Source: Sulfurimonas sp. | Lineage (GTDB): Bacteria > Campylobacterota > Campylobacteria > Campylobacterales > Sulfurimonadaceae | Direction: 5' to 3' | Length of the DNA stretch: 5,785 nt | NCBI GenBank assembly: GCA_030646745.1 | Contig: JAUSKV010000135.1 | Location: 1-5,785 of the forward strand | Shown here: in pieces, positions 1-5,785 of the stretch | Layout: each line of letters begins with the position of its first letter | How positions within the stretch are numbered: position 1 is the stretch's first letter | Position numbers and translations under genes: made by a program | Notes under the pieces: generated by a model | Told to the model about the DNA's origin: nothing | Databases searched by the model: none | What the model saw: only the letters and a program-made list of their open reading frames with translations

Positions 1-58
1 TTAATAACTTTTTAAAACTAGAGATTCAGACAAAAAAATAGTTACTTCACTATAGGTT

Positions 59-313
59 TTAGTCCTTGCAGGATTTGAGTTCAATCTCTAATAAGCGAAT
101 TTTTTGCTCCAAGATTTTATCATCTTTATTTTTTTGAAAGGCAGTGAGATTATTTGTAAATAAAAAAGCAGCAGTTTTTTCAAGAGCTGAATTTTGTTGT
201 GATTTAAGCTCATTCAACTGATTTATTTTTTCGATGCATGTAGAATTGATTTCTGCAACTCCGTTCAGATAAAGAAGGCTCATTAAAAACGCTATTTTTA
301 ATGAATGTTTCAT
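59..313 (-). CDS. Small predicted secreted protein, two cysteines, helical (84 aa)
   Basis: I do not recognise a family. The protein begins with a basic and hydrophobic stretch (MKHSLKIAFLMSLLYLNGVA) typical of a Sec signal peptide, with likely cleavage near residue 20, so it probably acts in the periplasm. The remaining 64 or so residues are rich in Lys, Glu, Leu, Asn and Gln and look strongly helical, possibly a coiled coil or helical hairpin. It has exactly two cysteines, C26 near the mature N-terminus and C82 near the C-terminus, which could join the ends by a disulfide if the chain folds back. The ATG at 313 is preceded by a purine-rich GAAGAAGAAGA tract that could serve as a weak ribosome binding site. 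It starts only 56 bases after the gatA stop, on the same strand, so co-transcription is possible. That it is a real gene is supported by the signal peptide and the position; its function is unknown. Confidence 0.7.
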   Translation of the reverse strand: MKHSLKIAFLMSLLYLNGVAEINSTCIEKINQLNELKSQQNSALEKTAAFLFTNNLTAFQKNKDDKILEQKIRLLEIELKSCKD

Positions 314-325
314 AATGTCTTCTTC

Positions 326-341
326 TTCAGCTTTTCAGCTT
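326..341. repeat. Two tandem 8-bp copies before the small secreted gene
   Basis: The plus strand reads TTCAGCTT twice in a row. On the minus strand this is AAGCTGAA repeated just upstream of the purine-rich ribosome-binding region of the 84-codon gene. The minus-strand RNA could also form a tiny AGCU-GAAA-AGCU hairpin. It may have no function. Confidence 0.4.
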
Positions 342-358
342 TATATTGTAATTTTTAT

Positions 359-387
359 ATAAACTATGCCTAGTTAGCATAGTTTAT
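359..387 (-). terminator. 11-bp inverted repeat spanning the gatA stop; weak terminator candidate
   Basis: The arms at 359-369 and 377-387 (on the plus strand, ATAAACTATGC and GCATAGTTTAT) are perfectly complementary over 11 bp around a 7-base loop. The gatA stop codon TAG lies in the loop and the upstream arm encodes the last residues of GatA (I-N-Y-A). On the minus-strand transcript the hairpin is followed by AU-rich sequence (AUAAAAAUUAC), not a clear U tract, so termination would be weak at best. It could instead attenuate read-through into the 84-codon gene or protect the 3' end of the mRNA. Confidence 0.4.
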
Positions 388-1713
388 TTGCTTCTCCAAG
401 CTCAAAGCACCGTCAAAAAGTGTCTGCTCATCGTAGGCTTTAGCAATCAACTGAAGTCCTATCGGCATTCCTTCACTGTTTTTTGAGATTGGAAGTGCGA
501 TGGCTGGGAGTCCCGCTAAATTCACGCTGATAGTGTAGATGTCACTCAAATACATCTCCATCGGGTTAGAAAACTCTCCGAATTTGTTTGCAACACTTGG
601 TGCTACAGGTGAGAGAATTAAATCAACACTCTCAAATATTTTTGCATACTCATCTTTGATAAGGTGGCGTACTTTTTGTGCTTTTACATAGTAAGCATCG
701 TAATATCCGCTTGAGAGTACGAAGTTTCCAAGCAGAATACGGCGTTTTACTTCATCACCGAAACCTTCGCTTCTTGTTTTTACAAAGGTGTCGTTCAAGT
801 CTTTGCCGATTTTTCGGTTTCCATATCGGATTCCGTCAAATCTTGCAAGGTTTGTTGTTGCTTCTGCAGTTGCTGTTATGTAGTATGCAGAAATGTCGTA
901 TTTTGCATCCATCAACTCTTTTTCTACTATCGTGTGACCTGCATTTTTGAGAGCTTCTATCGCTTTTTCGTAGGCATTTTTAACATCCGCACTTGCATTT
1001 TCTATATACTTTGGAAGTACAGCAATTGTAAGTTTTCTCTCTGAATTTAGGTTTGGAGTGACTTTATCATCCATTTTGGCATTCGTTGAATCTTTGTCAT
1101 CTGAACCGCTGATAATGTCATACAAAATCGCTGCATCTTCCACATTTTGAGTCATCGGTCCGATTTGGTCTAGGCTTGAAGCATACGCGCCCAAACCGTA
1201 ACGGCTCACTCTTCCGTAGGTCGGTTTCATTCCCACTATCCCGCAAAATGCGGCAGGCTGGCGGATACTTCCACCCGTGTCGCTTCCAAGTGCGGCAATT
1301 GCCAAACCTGCTGCAACGGCAGCGGCACTTCCTCCGCTGCTTCCGCCCGGTACGCGGTCGCTTGCATGTGGATTTAATGTTTTGCCGTAAAAGCTTGACT
1401 CTGTTGTCGAACCCATGGCAAACTCATCCATGTTTGTTCTGCCAAACGGGCTGAGTCCGGCATCCATCATCTTCTCGATTACCGTCGCATTATAGGGAGC
1501 GATGTAGCCCTGAAGAATGTTTGAGCCAGAAGTTATCGACCAATCTTTTACTTGAATATTGTCTTTGATGGCGATAGGCACACCTTCGCCGATGTTGAGT
1601 ATATCGATGTAAGCGTTGAGTTTAGGTCTTGCCTCTATCTTCGCTTTTAAATCGTTTTTGAAATTTTCTAGTTCTTCTTTACTTAATTTTAACGCTTCTT
1701 TTAATGTAATCAC
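370..1713 (-). CDS. gatA: Asp-tRNA(Asn)/Glu-tRNA(Gln) amidotransferase subunit A
   Basis: GatA is the cytoplasmic glutaminase subunit of the GatCAB complex. It releases ammonia from glutamine, which GatB uses to convert Glu-tRNA(Gln) and/or Asp-tRNA(Asn) into the correctly amidated form. The 447-residue protein is a full-length amidase-signature enzyme. The Ser-cisSer-Lys catalytic set is visible: K50 in AIKDN, S125 in the [14 protein letters not shown] glycine/serine loop, and S149 in GSDTGGSI. The spacing between these residues equals that in Staphylococcus aureus GatA (K79, S154, S178, by memory). The [20 protein letters not shown] segment and the C-terminal GLPAIALPI and PIGLQLI blocks are also typical. 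The start is GTG at 1713, with AGGA six or so bases upstream. gatB and gatC are not in the window, which is common where the subunits are dispersed. A dedicated promoter lies just upstream. Confidence 0.97.
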   Translation of the reverse strand: MITLKEALKLSKEELENFKNDLKAKIEARPKLNAYIDILNIGEGVPIAIKDNIQVKDWSITSGSNILQGYIAPYNATVIEKMMDAGLSPFGRTNMDEFAMGSTTESSFYGKTLNPHASDRVPGGSSGGSAAAVAAGLAIAALGSDTGGSIRQPAAFCGIVGMKPTYGRVSRYGLGAYASSLDQIGPMTQNVEDAAILYDIISGSDDKDSTNAKMDDKVTPNLNSERKLTIAVLPKYIENASADVKNAYEKAIEALKNAGHTIVEKELMDAKYDISAYYITATAEATTNLARFDGIRYGNRKIGKDLNDTFVKTRSEGFGDEVKRRILLGNFVLSSGYYDAYYVKAQKVRHLIKDEYAKIFESVDLILSPVAPSVANKFGEFSNPMEMYLSDIYTISVNLAGLPAIALPISKNSEGMPIGLQLIAKAYDEQTLFDGALSLEKQINYAN

Positions 1714-1745
1714 TAGTTTTCCTATGGTTCTAAATTATGGGGTGT

Positions 1746-1753
1746 ATTATAGC
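1746..1753 (-). promoter_or_regulatory. Extended -10 promoter of gatA
   Basis: On the minus strand the sequence reads TTTTGC then TATAAT, a perfect -10 hexamer (1751-1746) with an upstream TG one base away (extended -10). The 17-19 bases upstream contain A-rich sequence but no good -35 box, as is common for sigma-70 promoters in Campylobacterota. Transcription would begin near 1738 and leave a leader of about 25 bases carrying the AGGA ribosome binding site before the GTG at 1713. Confidence 0.7.
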
Positions 1754-1793
1754 AAAATGTGTTTATTTTTTCTTTAGCACTGTTTTGTAAGAT

Positions 1794-1823
1794 AAAAAAG
1801 AGTCAATAACTTACCTCTTTTTT
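1794..1823. terminator. Bidirectional intrinsic terminator between the DUF3465 gene and gatA
   Basis: Arms AAAAAAGAG (1794-1802) and CTCTTTTTT (1815-1823) are perfectly complementary over 9 bp with a 12-base loop. A few inner pairs (U-G, A-U, A-U around GTTA) could extend the stem past one mismatch. On either strand the 3' arm ends in six T residues, so the element is symmetrical. Its place between the DUF3465 stop and the gatA promoter fits an insulator that ends accessory transcripts before gatA. The stem has only three G-C pairs, so its strength is uncertain. Confidence 0.6.
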
Positions 1824-1856
1824 CTTGTACCACCTCTCCTGAGGTGGTACGAATGA
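1820..1856. repeat. Inverted-repeat element, copy A (24-base perfect palindrome, 1827-1850)
   Basis: Arms GTACCACCTC (1827-1836) and GAGGTGGTAC (1841-1850) form a perfect 10-bp stem around TCCT. It starts 20 bases after the DUF3465 stop. The 18-base core read on the minus strand, CCACCTCAGGAGAGGTGG, is identical to the plus-strand core at 2369-2386, so the two copies point in opposite directions. Similarity continues outside the palindrome: both copies have CATT before the core and an AC(A/G)AGAAAA tract after it. No U tract follows the stem directly on either strand, so a simple terminator role is unlikely. Confidence 0.75.
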
Positions 1857-1870
1857 GTTGTGGTTATATG

Positions 1871-2209
1871 TTATTCATACTTTTGACCGTTATATTCTAG
1901 CCAACCACCAACATGACGCTTATTTGGATCACGATGTGTCCAATGCACAACCCCACCCTTGGCATTATTTTCATATTCGCCACAAAACTTTATAAAACCA
2001 CCTTCTTTTAGTAAATTTACTTTTGGTGCTAAATCGATATTGTGAGCAATTAATAAAGTTTTCCCGGATGATAATTTTACTATAAACCTTTGATGACGAC
2101 TACCTTTGTTGTCATCACTAAGCAGTTTAGTAACCTTTCCGGAATCGCACATTTGTGAACCGGCAAATAGTTCAAAGCTCATAAGTAGTATAAAGAGTAT
2201 TTTTTTCAT
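1871..2209 (-). CDS. DUF3465 family exported protein (112 aa)
   Basis: The sequence matches what I recall of the DUF3465 family, whose members are small exported proteins with no established function. Residues 1-17 form a signal peptide (MKKILFILLMSFELFAG), so the mature protein should be periplasmic. The body carries the family's signature blocks: GSRHQRFIVKL (about 36-46), IAHNIDLAP (54-62), GEYENN (77-82), GGVVHWTHRDP (85-95) and GGWLEYNGQKY near the end. The many conserved His, Asp and aromatic residues suggest a binding or catalytic site, but this is inference. C21 and C76 could form a disulfide. I chose the ATG at 2209 over an in-frame TTG at 2221 because TTGGAAT lies at the right distance for a ribosome binding site and the signal peptide then begins with MKK. 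The gene lies between two inverted copies of a palindromic repeat and has its own putative promoter. Confidence 0.88.
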   Translation of the reverse strand: MKKILFILLMSFELFAGSQMCDSGKVTKLLSDDNKGSRHQRFIVKLSSGKTLLIAHNIDLAPKVNLLKEGGFIKFCGEYENNAKGGVVHWTHRDPNKRHVGGWLEYNGQKYE

Positions 2210-2254
2210 TTTAAATTCCAATTTTATTTTTTTATATAACGTTTGACTCTAGCT

Positions 2255-2280
2255 AATAAATGACCGCTAGGGCATTTATT
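2255..2280. repeat. Hairpin in the DUF3465 leader
   Basis: AATAAATG (2255-2262) and CATTTATT (2273-2280) form a perfect 8-bp stem with a 10-base loop. If the upstream promoter is correct, the hairpin lies at the very 5' end of the DUF3465 mRNA, about 45 bases before the start codon. It may stabilise the leader or mark a site for DNA binding. No known riboswitch pattern was recognised. Confidence 0.45.
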
Positions 2281-2282
2281 GG

Positions 2283-2310
2283 TTTATATCTTTTGTCTTT
2301 TAAATCTCAA
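2283..2310 (-). promoter_or_regulatory. Predicted promoter of the DUF3465 gene
   Basis: On the minus strand, TTGAGA (2310-2305) and TATAAA (2288-2283) are separated by 16 bases; each matches five of six sigma-70 consensus positions. The start point would be near 2276, giving a leader of about 67 bases. A 6-bp inverted repeat, AATCTC (2303-2308) and GAGATT (2316-2321), overlaps the -35 box and could be an operator, though a repeat this short may arise by chance. Confidence 0.5.
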
Positions 2311-2354
2311 AAGTGGAGATTAACTTACGGGGGTGCAACTTCTTGTGACTTGGG

Positions 2355-3101
2355 TTATGGTATGCATTCCACCTCAGGAGAGGTGGAACGAGAAAAGACA
2401 TCGTGAAAATTCTCACCTTGTCGAATCCTCTCCAAATAACCATAGAGAGATGAACGAGGCATTTGTTTGAATAATTCACATACCGCTGCTTTCGCTGCCT
2501 GATAATTTTTAATGTTTTGATCTTTATCCGCGCTCCAGAACTGCGAAGGGCTATCTAGCTCTTTGACTCTTTTAATCTCGGACTTATCGAATGATGCACA
2601 ATCAAACATGTAATGTGAACGATAATCGACTTGTAGAGCCACCCCTTCATCAAACCATGTTGAAAACCTCCAATATCTAGCTGTATATCCTAGCCGCTCT
2701 GCAATTTCGGCATGAACCAATTCGTGCGCAGTAACATCAATACTTGGCTGTTTCTGATTGAGAATAAGGTAATTCCCCCACGGGGCAAATAAAAATTTTG
2801 CAGGCACATCATGTATTCCATATTCACTAGCAGTTTTTGCACTGCTGGTGACAATTATGGTTGGCTTTGCGATTGGCTCTCCAAATGTTTTAGTTATTCT
2901 GTCTTTCGCAGTATCAAGAAGAGTTAACATGTTTCTTTGCTCTGTTTCGGATAAATTACTTTCAAAATACACATTATTTCCAGCTTTATGAAAGTCAGAG
3001 AAGTCAGTTAGTGCGGCTTTAATAGTGGACGAATATGAATGAGCATTGCTAGTGAAAGTCAGAAAAAAGACGACTAATATAAAATTGACTATATTTTTCA
3101 T
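2355..3101 (-). CDS. Predicted exported zinc metallopeptidase (HExxH, gluzincin type)
   Basis: Residues 1-22 are a clear signal peptide, so the protein probably acts in the periplasm or outside the cell. The zinc-binding motif HELVH lies at 126-130 (TAHELVHAEI) and is followed 22 residues later by E152 in WFDEGVA, the pattern of gluzincins, where two histidines and a distal glutamate hold zinc and E127 is the general base. This matches peptidase-MA-like proteins; the substrate cannot be told. C168 and C208 might form a disulfide. The ATG at 3101 gives a well-formed signal peptide, but the ribosome binding site is poor (GGGACGG further upstream). The last residues (R238 to E245) are encoded by a palindromic repeat that is also found, inverted, after the next gene, so the C-terminus may be altered or shortened relative to relatives. 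The gene appears to be accessory, inserted between housekeeping genes. Confidence 0.85.
   Translation of the reverse strand: MKNIVNFILVVFFLTFTSNAHSYSSTIKAALTDFSDFHKAGNNVYFESNLSETEQRNMLTLLDTAKDRITKTFGEPIAKPTIIVTSSAKTASEYGIHDVPAKFLFAPWGNYLILNQKQPSIDVTAHELVHAEIAERLGYTARYWRFSTWFDEGVALQVDYRSHYMFDCASFDKSEIKRVKELDSPSQFWSADKDQNIKNYQAAKAAVCELFKQMPRSSLYGYLERIRQGENFHDVFSRSTSPEVECIP
2362..2397. repeat. Inverted-repeat element, copy B (22-base perfect palindrome, 2367-2388)
   Basis: Arms TTCCACCTC (2367-2375) and GAGGTGGAA (2380-2388) form a 9-bp stem around AGGA. The 18-base core at 2369-2386 is identical to the reverse complement of the core at 1830-1847, with related flanks (CATT before and ACGAGAAAA after). 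Unlike copy A, this copy lies within an open reading frame and supplies the last codons of the metallopeptidase. Together with copy A it brackets the DUF3465 gene in about 580 bases. Confidence 0.75.
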
Positions 3102-3142
3102 TCATTACCGTCCCACGGAAACTAACTATTTATTCAACGAAC

Positions 3143-3171
3143 ATTATATAAATTACACTCCAGTGAATGAA
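3143..3171 (-). promoter_or_regulatory. Predicted promoter of the metallopeptidase gene
   Basis: On the minus strand a perfect TATAAT (3148-3143) lies 17 bases below TTCATT (3171-3166), a weak -35 box. Transcription would start near 3136, about 35 bases before the ATG. The spacer holds a small palindrome, CACT-CC-AGTG (3156-3165), flanked by ATT and AAT, which could be a regulator site. The separate promoter supports the view that the peptidase is not simply part of the ileS transcript. Confidence 0.5.
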
Positions 3172-3187
3172 TCGCCATTTTTTAGAG

Positions 3188-3310
3188 TTAAAGTTTTCTA
3201 GACTTTTTGCCTACCTTAACAAGTGTAATCCCGACACCTATCATGACAAATATCACAGCTACGGTAACTGCGATAAATGTTAAAGATACAGGCTCTGCGA
3301 AGTTAGGCAC
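3188..3310 (-). CDS. Small single-pass membrane protein overlapping the ileS end (40 aa)
   Basis: This short frame begins with GTG at 3310, inside the last codons of ileS, and overlaps its stop by 8 bases in a different frame. An AAAGG ribosome binding site lies six bases before the GTG, within ileS. The protein has a short N-terminus (MPNFAEP), one hydrophobic segment at about residues 8-32 (VSLTFIAVTVAVIFVMIGVG and on to ITLV), and a basic tail (KVGKKSRKL) that predicts a cytoplasmic C-terminus by the positive-inside rule. The overlap suggests translational coupling to ileS. In Campylobacter jejuni a small predicted membrane protein gene lies, as I recall, in the same place between ileS and gatA (Cj1060c), which supports this as a conserved gene. 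Its function is unknown. The GTG start rests on the ribosome binding site; no other start gives the full membrane segment. Confidence 0.8.
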   Translation of the reverse strand: MPNFAEPVSLTFIAVTVAVIFVMIGVGITLVKVGKKSRKL

Positions 3311-5785
3311 TTAAAACCTTTGCACATCTTTGGCATGTGGACTCTTCATTTTCAGAGTGGTATTTCCAGCATCTAGGGCATTTGGCTTTTGTTGCTTTTG
3401 AAATCACAAATGTGTCTTCATTCACTTTGAAAGTTCCAAGTATCTCTTCATCTGGTTTATCTTCAAAAATACCGGAGATTACAAACCAATCTTCAGCCTC
3501 AAGAGAATTCATCTCTAACACAACTTTCGATTCAGTATGCAAAATAAGTTCAAGTGTGCTTTTGATGATTTTTTCTTTTTTGAGTCTGTCAACAATCTCA
3601 TAAAAACCTTCTCTTGCCTCGCTCATGTATTCTGCATTAAAACTGCTTTCTCCGGCTTCAATCGGTGCGTAAATCAGCTCAAAAATATCTTTTGCATCGC
3701 CTTTAATAATTGCAGGTGCATTGTCTATAATCTCATCCGCCGTATAGGTTAAAATCGGAGCTATTAAAAGTAAGAGTGATTTTGTGATGATAGCCATCGC
3801 ACTCTGGCTTGCACGGCGGTGTGTGTCATTTGCACCGTCACAATAGAGTCTGTCTTTTGTAATATCAAGGTAGATTCCGCTTAACTCATTTACGATAAAG
3901 TTGTTTAGTAAGCTCATTCCATGAACAAAATTGTAGTTTGAAAAAGCCTTATGCGTATCGTCAAAAACTTTTTTCGCAACTCCGACTATCCATTGGTCAA
4001 GCTCGCCCATCTCTGCATGTGGAGTTAAACTCTCCAAATCATTGATATTTGCCATCAAGAATCTAAAAGTATTTCTAAGTTTTCTGTAGTTTTCGGCAGT
4101 CTGTTTTAAAATACCGTCAGAGATTTTCAAATCACTCTGGTAGTCGCTCGAAGCAACCCAAAGGCGAAGAATTTCACTTCCGTACTCTTTTAAAACACTC
4201 TCAGGAGCAACAACATTGCCCTTGGATTTTGACATTTTTTCGCCCTTTTCATCGACTGTGAAACCGTGCGTTAAAACGCCTTTATAAGGTGCTTTGTGTT
4301 CTACTGCTGCACTTAAAAAGAGGGAAGATTGAAACCATCCGCGGTGTTGGTCAGAACCTTCTACATATAAATCAGCCTGATATTCACCTGCATCGTAGTT
4401 GCGAGATTTTAAAACCGCATTCCATGTGGAACCGCTGTCGAACCAAACATCCAAAATATCTGTTACTTTTTCAAGTTCGTCTGCGCTGAAACCTGCACCT
4501 GGGTAAAGAAGCTCCTCAATCGGCATTGAATACCAAACATCGCTCCCTTTCATCTCAAAAATCATGGCGATAAAGTTTAAAACTTTTTCATCCAAAAGAA
4601 CTTCGCCGGTAGCTTTTACTCTAAAGAATGCTATCGGCACACCCCAGTCACGCTGGCGAGAAATACACCAGTCAGGACGGTTTGCAACCATAGAAGTAAG
4701 TCTTTTTCGACCGCTCTCCGGCACGAATAGAGTTTTTTCTACTTCGCTAAGGGCGATTTCTCTGAGAGTTTTATCTTCGCCTAGCGGTTTTTCATCTACG
4801 GAGATAAACCATTGTTTCGTCGCTCTAAAAATGAGAGGAGTGTGGCTTCTCCAACAGTGTGGGTAGGAGTGGGTAAATTTACTTACTTTTAAAACACTTT
4901 CGCCCATCAGTTCAATAATTTCATCGTTTGATTTGAAGATATGTTTGCCGACAAAACTCTCTGCATTTGGAATCAATCCAAGTCCTACAACTGTTTCATC
5001 AAAACAGCCCGTTTCATCGACTGGCATAACCACTTCTAAGTCATAAACAAGCCCAACGCGGTAGTCATCTTCTCCATGTCCCGGAGCGGTGTGGACACAA
5101 CCTGTTCCATTATCAATTAAAACATGTTCGCCTAAAACTATGCGGGAAGTTCTGTCGTTGAGCGGATTGATTGCCAATAGGTTTTCAAACTCTGTTGCTT
5201 TGAAAGTTCTTGCAATATCTCCACCGAGAACATGTTGCTCTTTGAGAGAGTTTAAAAGCTCTTTTGCAACGATGTATCCGGTTGTAGTTAAAACATACTC
5301 TTCATGTGGATTGAGTGAAATTCCCGTGTTGGCAGGAATTGTCCATGGAGTTGTCGTCCAGATAACCGGAGCTGCCTTCGTTAAAATTCCAAGTTTTGTT
5401 TTTGCTTCGTCACTCAGCTCAAAGGCGATAAAAATTGAGTGAGACTCTTTGTCTTCGTACTCAACTTCAGCCTCTGCAAGTGCCGTTCTCTCAGCCCAAG
5501 ACCAAAAAACAGGTTTGCTTCGCTCAATCAAAAGACCTTTTTTTGCAACACCGCAAAGCGTTCTGTAAATATTTGCTTCAAATTTATAATCCATAGTTAC
5601 ATAAGGATTTTCCCAGTCGGCCAAGATACCTAGTTTTTTGAACTCATCTCTTTGAATATTTACAAATTCACTTGCATGTGCACGACAAAGCTCACGGATT
5701 TTTGCAGTCTCTAAAAGCTCTTTTTTTGCTTACCGCCAAGCTTTTTTTCAACCTGTTGCTCAATCGGTAAACCATGACAATCCCA
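3303..5785 (-). CDS. ileS: Isoleucine--tRNA ligase (5' end outside window; one-base frameshift)
   Basis: IleS is a cytoplasmic class I synthetase that activates isoleucine, charges tRNA-Ile and removes mischarged valine. The first visible residues, WDCHGLPIE, are the conserved block that follows the HIGH region, so roughly the first 90 residues are missing. Counting from L at 5624, the editing (CP1) domain shows TTTPWTIPAN (about 90-99) and GTGCVHTAPGHGEDDY (173-188); then come WCISRQRDWGVPI (319-331), DVWFDSGSTW (392-401), YVEGSDQHRGW (420-430), the KMSKS loop (463-467, in GEKMSKSKGN), and a helical anticodon-binding region. The C-terminal zinc knuckle has C749, C752, C764 and C767. The reading frame is continuous from about 5720 to the stop at 3303, but the upstream 24 codons are in another frame because of one missing base at 5721-5727. 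TTG at 5624 is an internal leucine codon, not the start. Confidence 0.96.
5721..5727 (-). other. Frameshift site in ileS (A7 run on coding strand, one base short)
   Basis: Upstream, codons from 5785 read WDCHGLPIEQQVEKKLGGKQ, then run into KKSF and a TAG at 5713-5711. Downstream, the protein resumes in another frame with KKELLETAKIREL and on to the ADWENPYVTMD block. Both halves are clearly IleS. An eighth A in the run would join them as GGKQKKELLETAKI without any other change. A nearby A7 run at 5742-5748 is in frame, so the fault is confined to this run. Confidence 0.85.

Noticed and set aside
1..58. Possible gene end or start at the window edge
   Set aside because: Stop codons occur in all minus-strand frames and no start or conserved sequence is visible; the expected downstream neighbour (guaB by analogy) would lie outside the window.
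678..1454. Plus-strand open frames opposite gatA (678-950 and 1176-1454)
   Set aside because: They are antisense to a strongly conserved gene, have low-complexity or Cys/Arg/Leu-rich translations, and lack recognisable domains or ribosome binding sites.
1827..1850. Palindrome copy A as an intrinsic terminator
   Set aside because: There is no U tract directly after the stem on either strand; the separate A6GAG/CTCT6 hairpin just beyond is a better terminator.
2210..2221. TTG at 2221 as the start of the DUF3465 protein
   Set aside because: The ATG at 2209 has a better placed ribosome binding site, part of which overlaps the TTG region, and gives a normal signal peptide.
1820..2397. CRISPR array
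   Set aside because: There are only two copies, in opposite orientation and about 540 bases apart with a gene between, so this is not a spacer-repeat array.
5622..5624. TTG as the start of a 773-residue shortened IleS
   Set aside because: Clear IleS sequence continues upstream (KKELLETAKIREL and WDCHGLPIE); the codon is an internal leucine and the apparent start is caused by the frameshift upstream.
3337..5633. Several plus-strand open frames opposite ileS
   Set aside because: All lie antisense to conserved IleS motifs and their translations resemble no protein family; they are shadows of the coding strand.

Overview
The window looks like a chromosomal fragment from a member of the Campylobacterota, most likely Sulfurimonas or a close relative. 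This is inferred from the AT-rich sequence, the character of the IleS and GatA proteins, A/T-rich promoters with good -10 boxes and poor -35 boxes, and a gene order resembling that remembered from Campylobacter jejuni (ileS, a small membrane protein gene, gatA, then guaB). No database search was possible. All supported genes lie on the minus strand, so the order of reading is from high to low coordinates.

From 5785 to 3303 lies most of ileS (isoleucyl-tRNA synthetase). Its first roughly 90 codons are outside the window, and its frame is broken by one missing base in an A7 run near 5724. A 40-codon gene for a single-pass membrane protein (3310-3188, GTG start) overlaps the ileS stop and is presumably translationally coupled to it. 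From 1713 to 370 lies gatA, the amidase subunit of the tRNA-dependent amidotransferase, with its own extended -10 promoter. Below it is a small secreted two-cysteine helical protein (313-59).

Between the small membrane protein gene and gatA sits an apparently accessory block of about 1.4 kb. It holds two exported proteins, each with a plausible promoter: an HExxH gluzincin-type metallopeptidase (3101-2355) and a DUF3465 protein (2209-1871). An 18-base palindromic core occurs twice, in opposite orientations, on either side of the DUF3465 gene. The copy at 2367-2388 is read as the last codons of the peptidase; the copy at 1827-1850 lies just after the DUF3465 stop. The similarity continues a short way past the palindromes, so they look like related inverted repeats. 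This suggests a small mobile or cassette-like unit, but no recombinase or transposase is present and its mechanism is unknown.

The housekeeping genes serve translation: IleS charges tRNA-Ile, and GatA with GatB and GatC (not here) makes Gln-tRNA and/or Asn-tRNA. The accessory genes share only the likelihood of export; no joint pathway can be read from the sequence. No rRNA, tRNA or CRISPR array was seen, and no gene-free stretch exceeds 300 bases.
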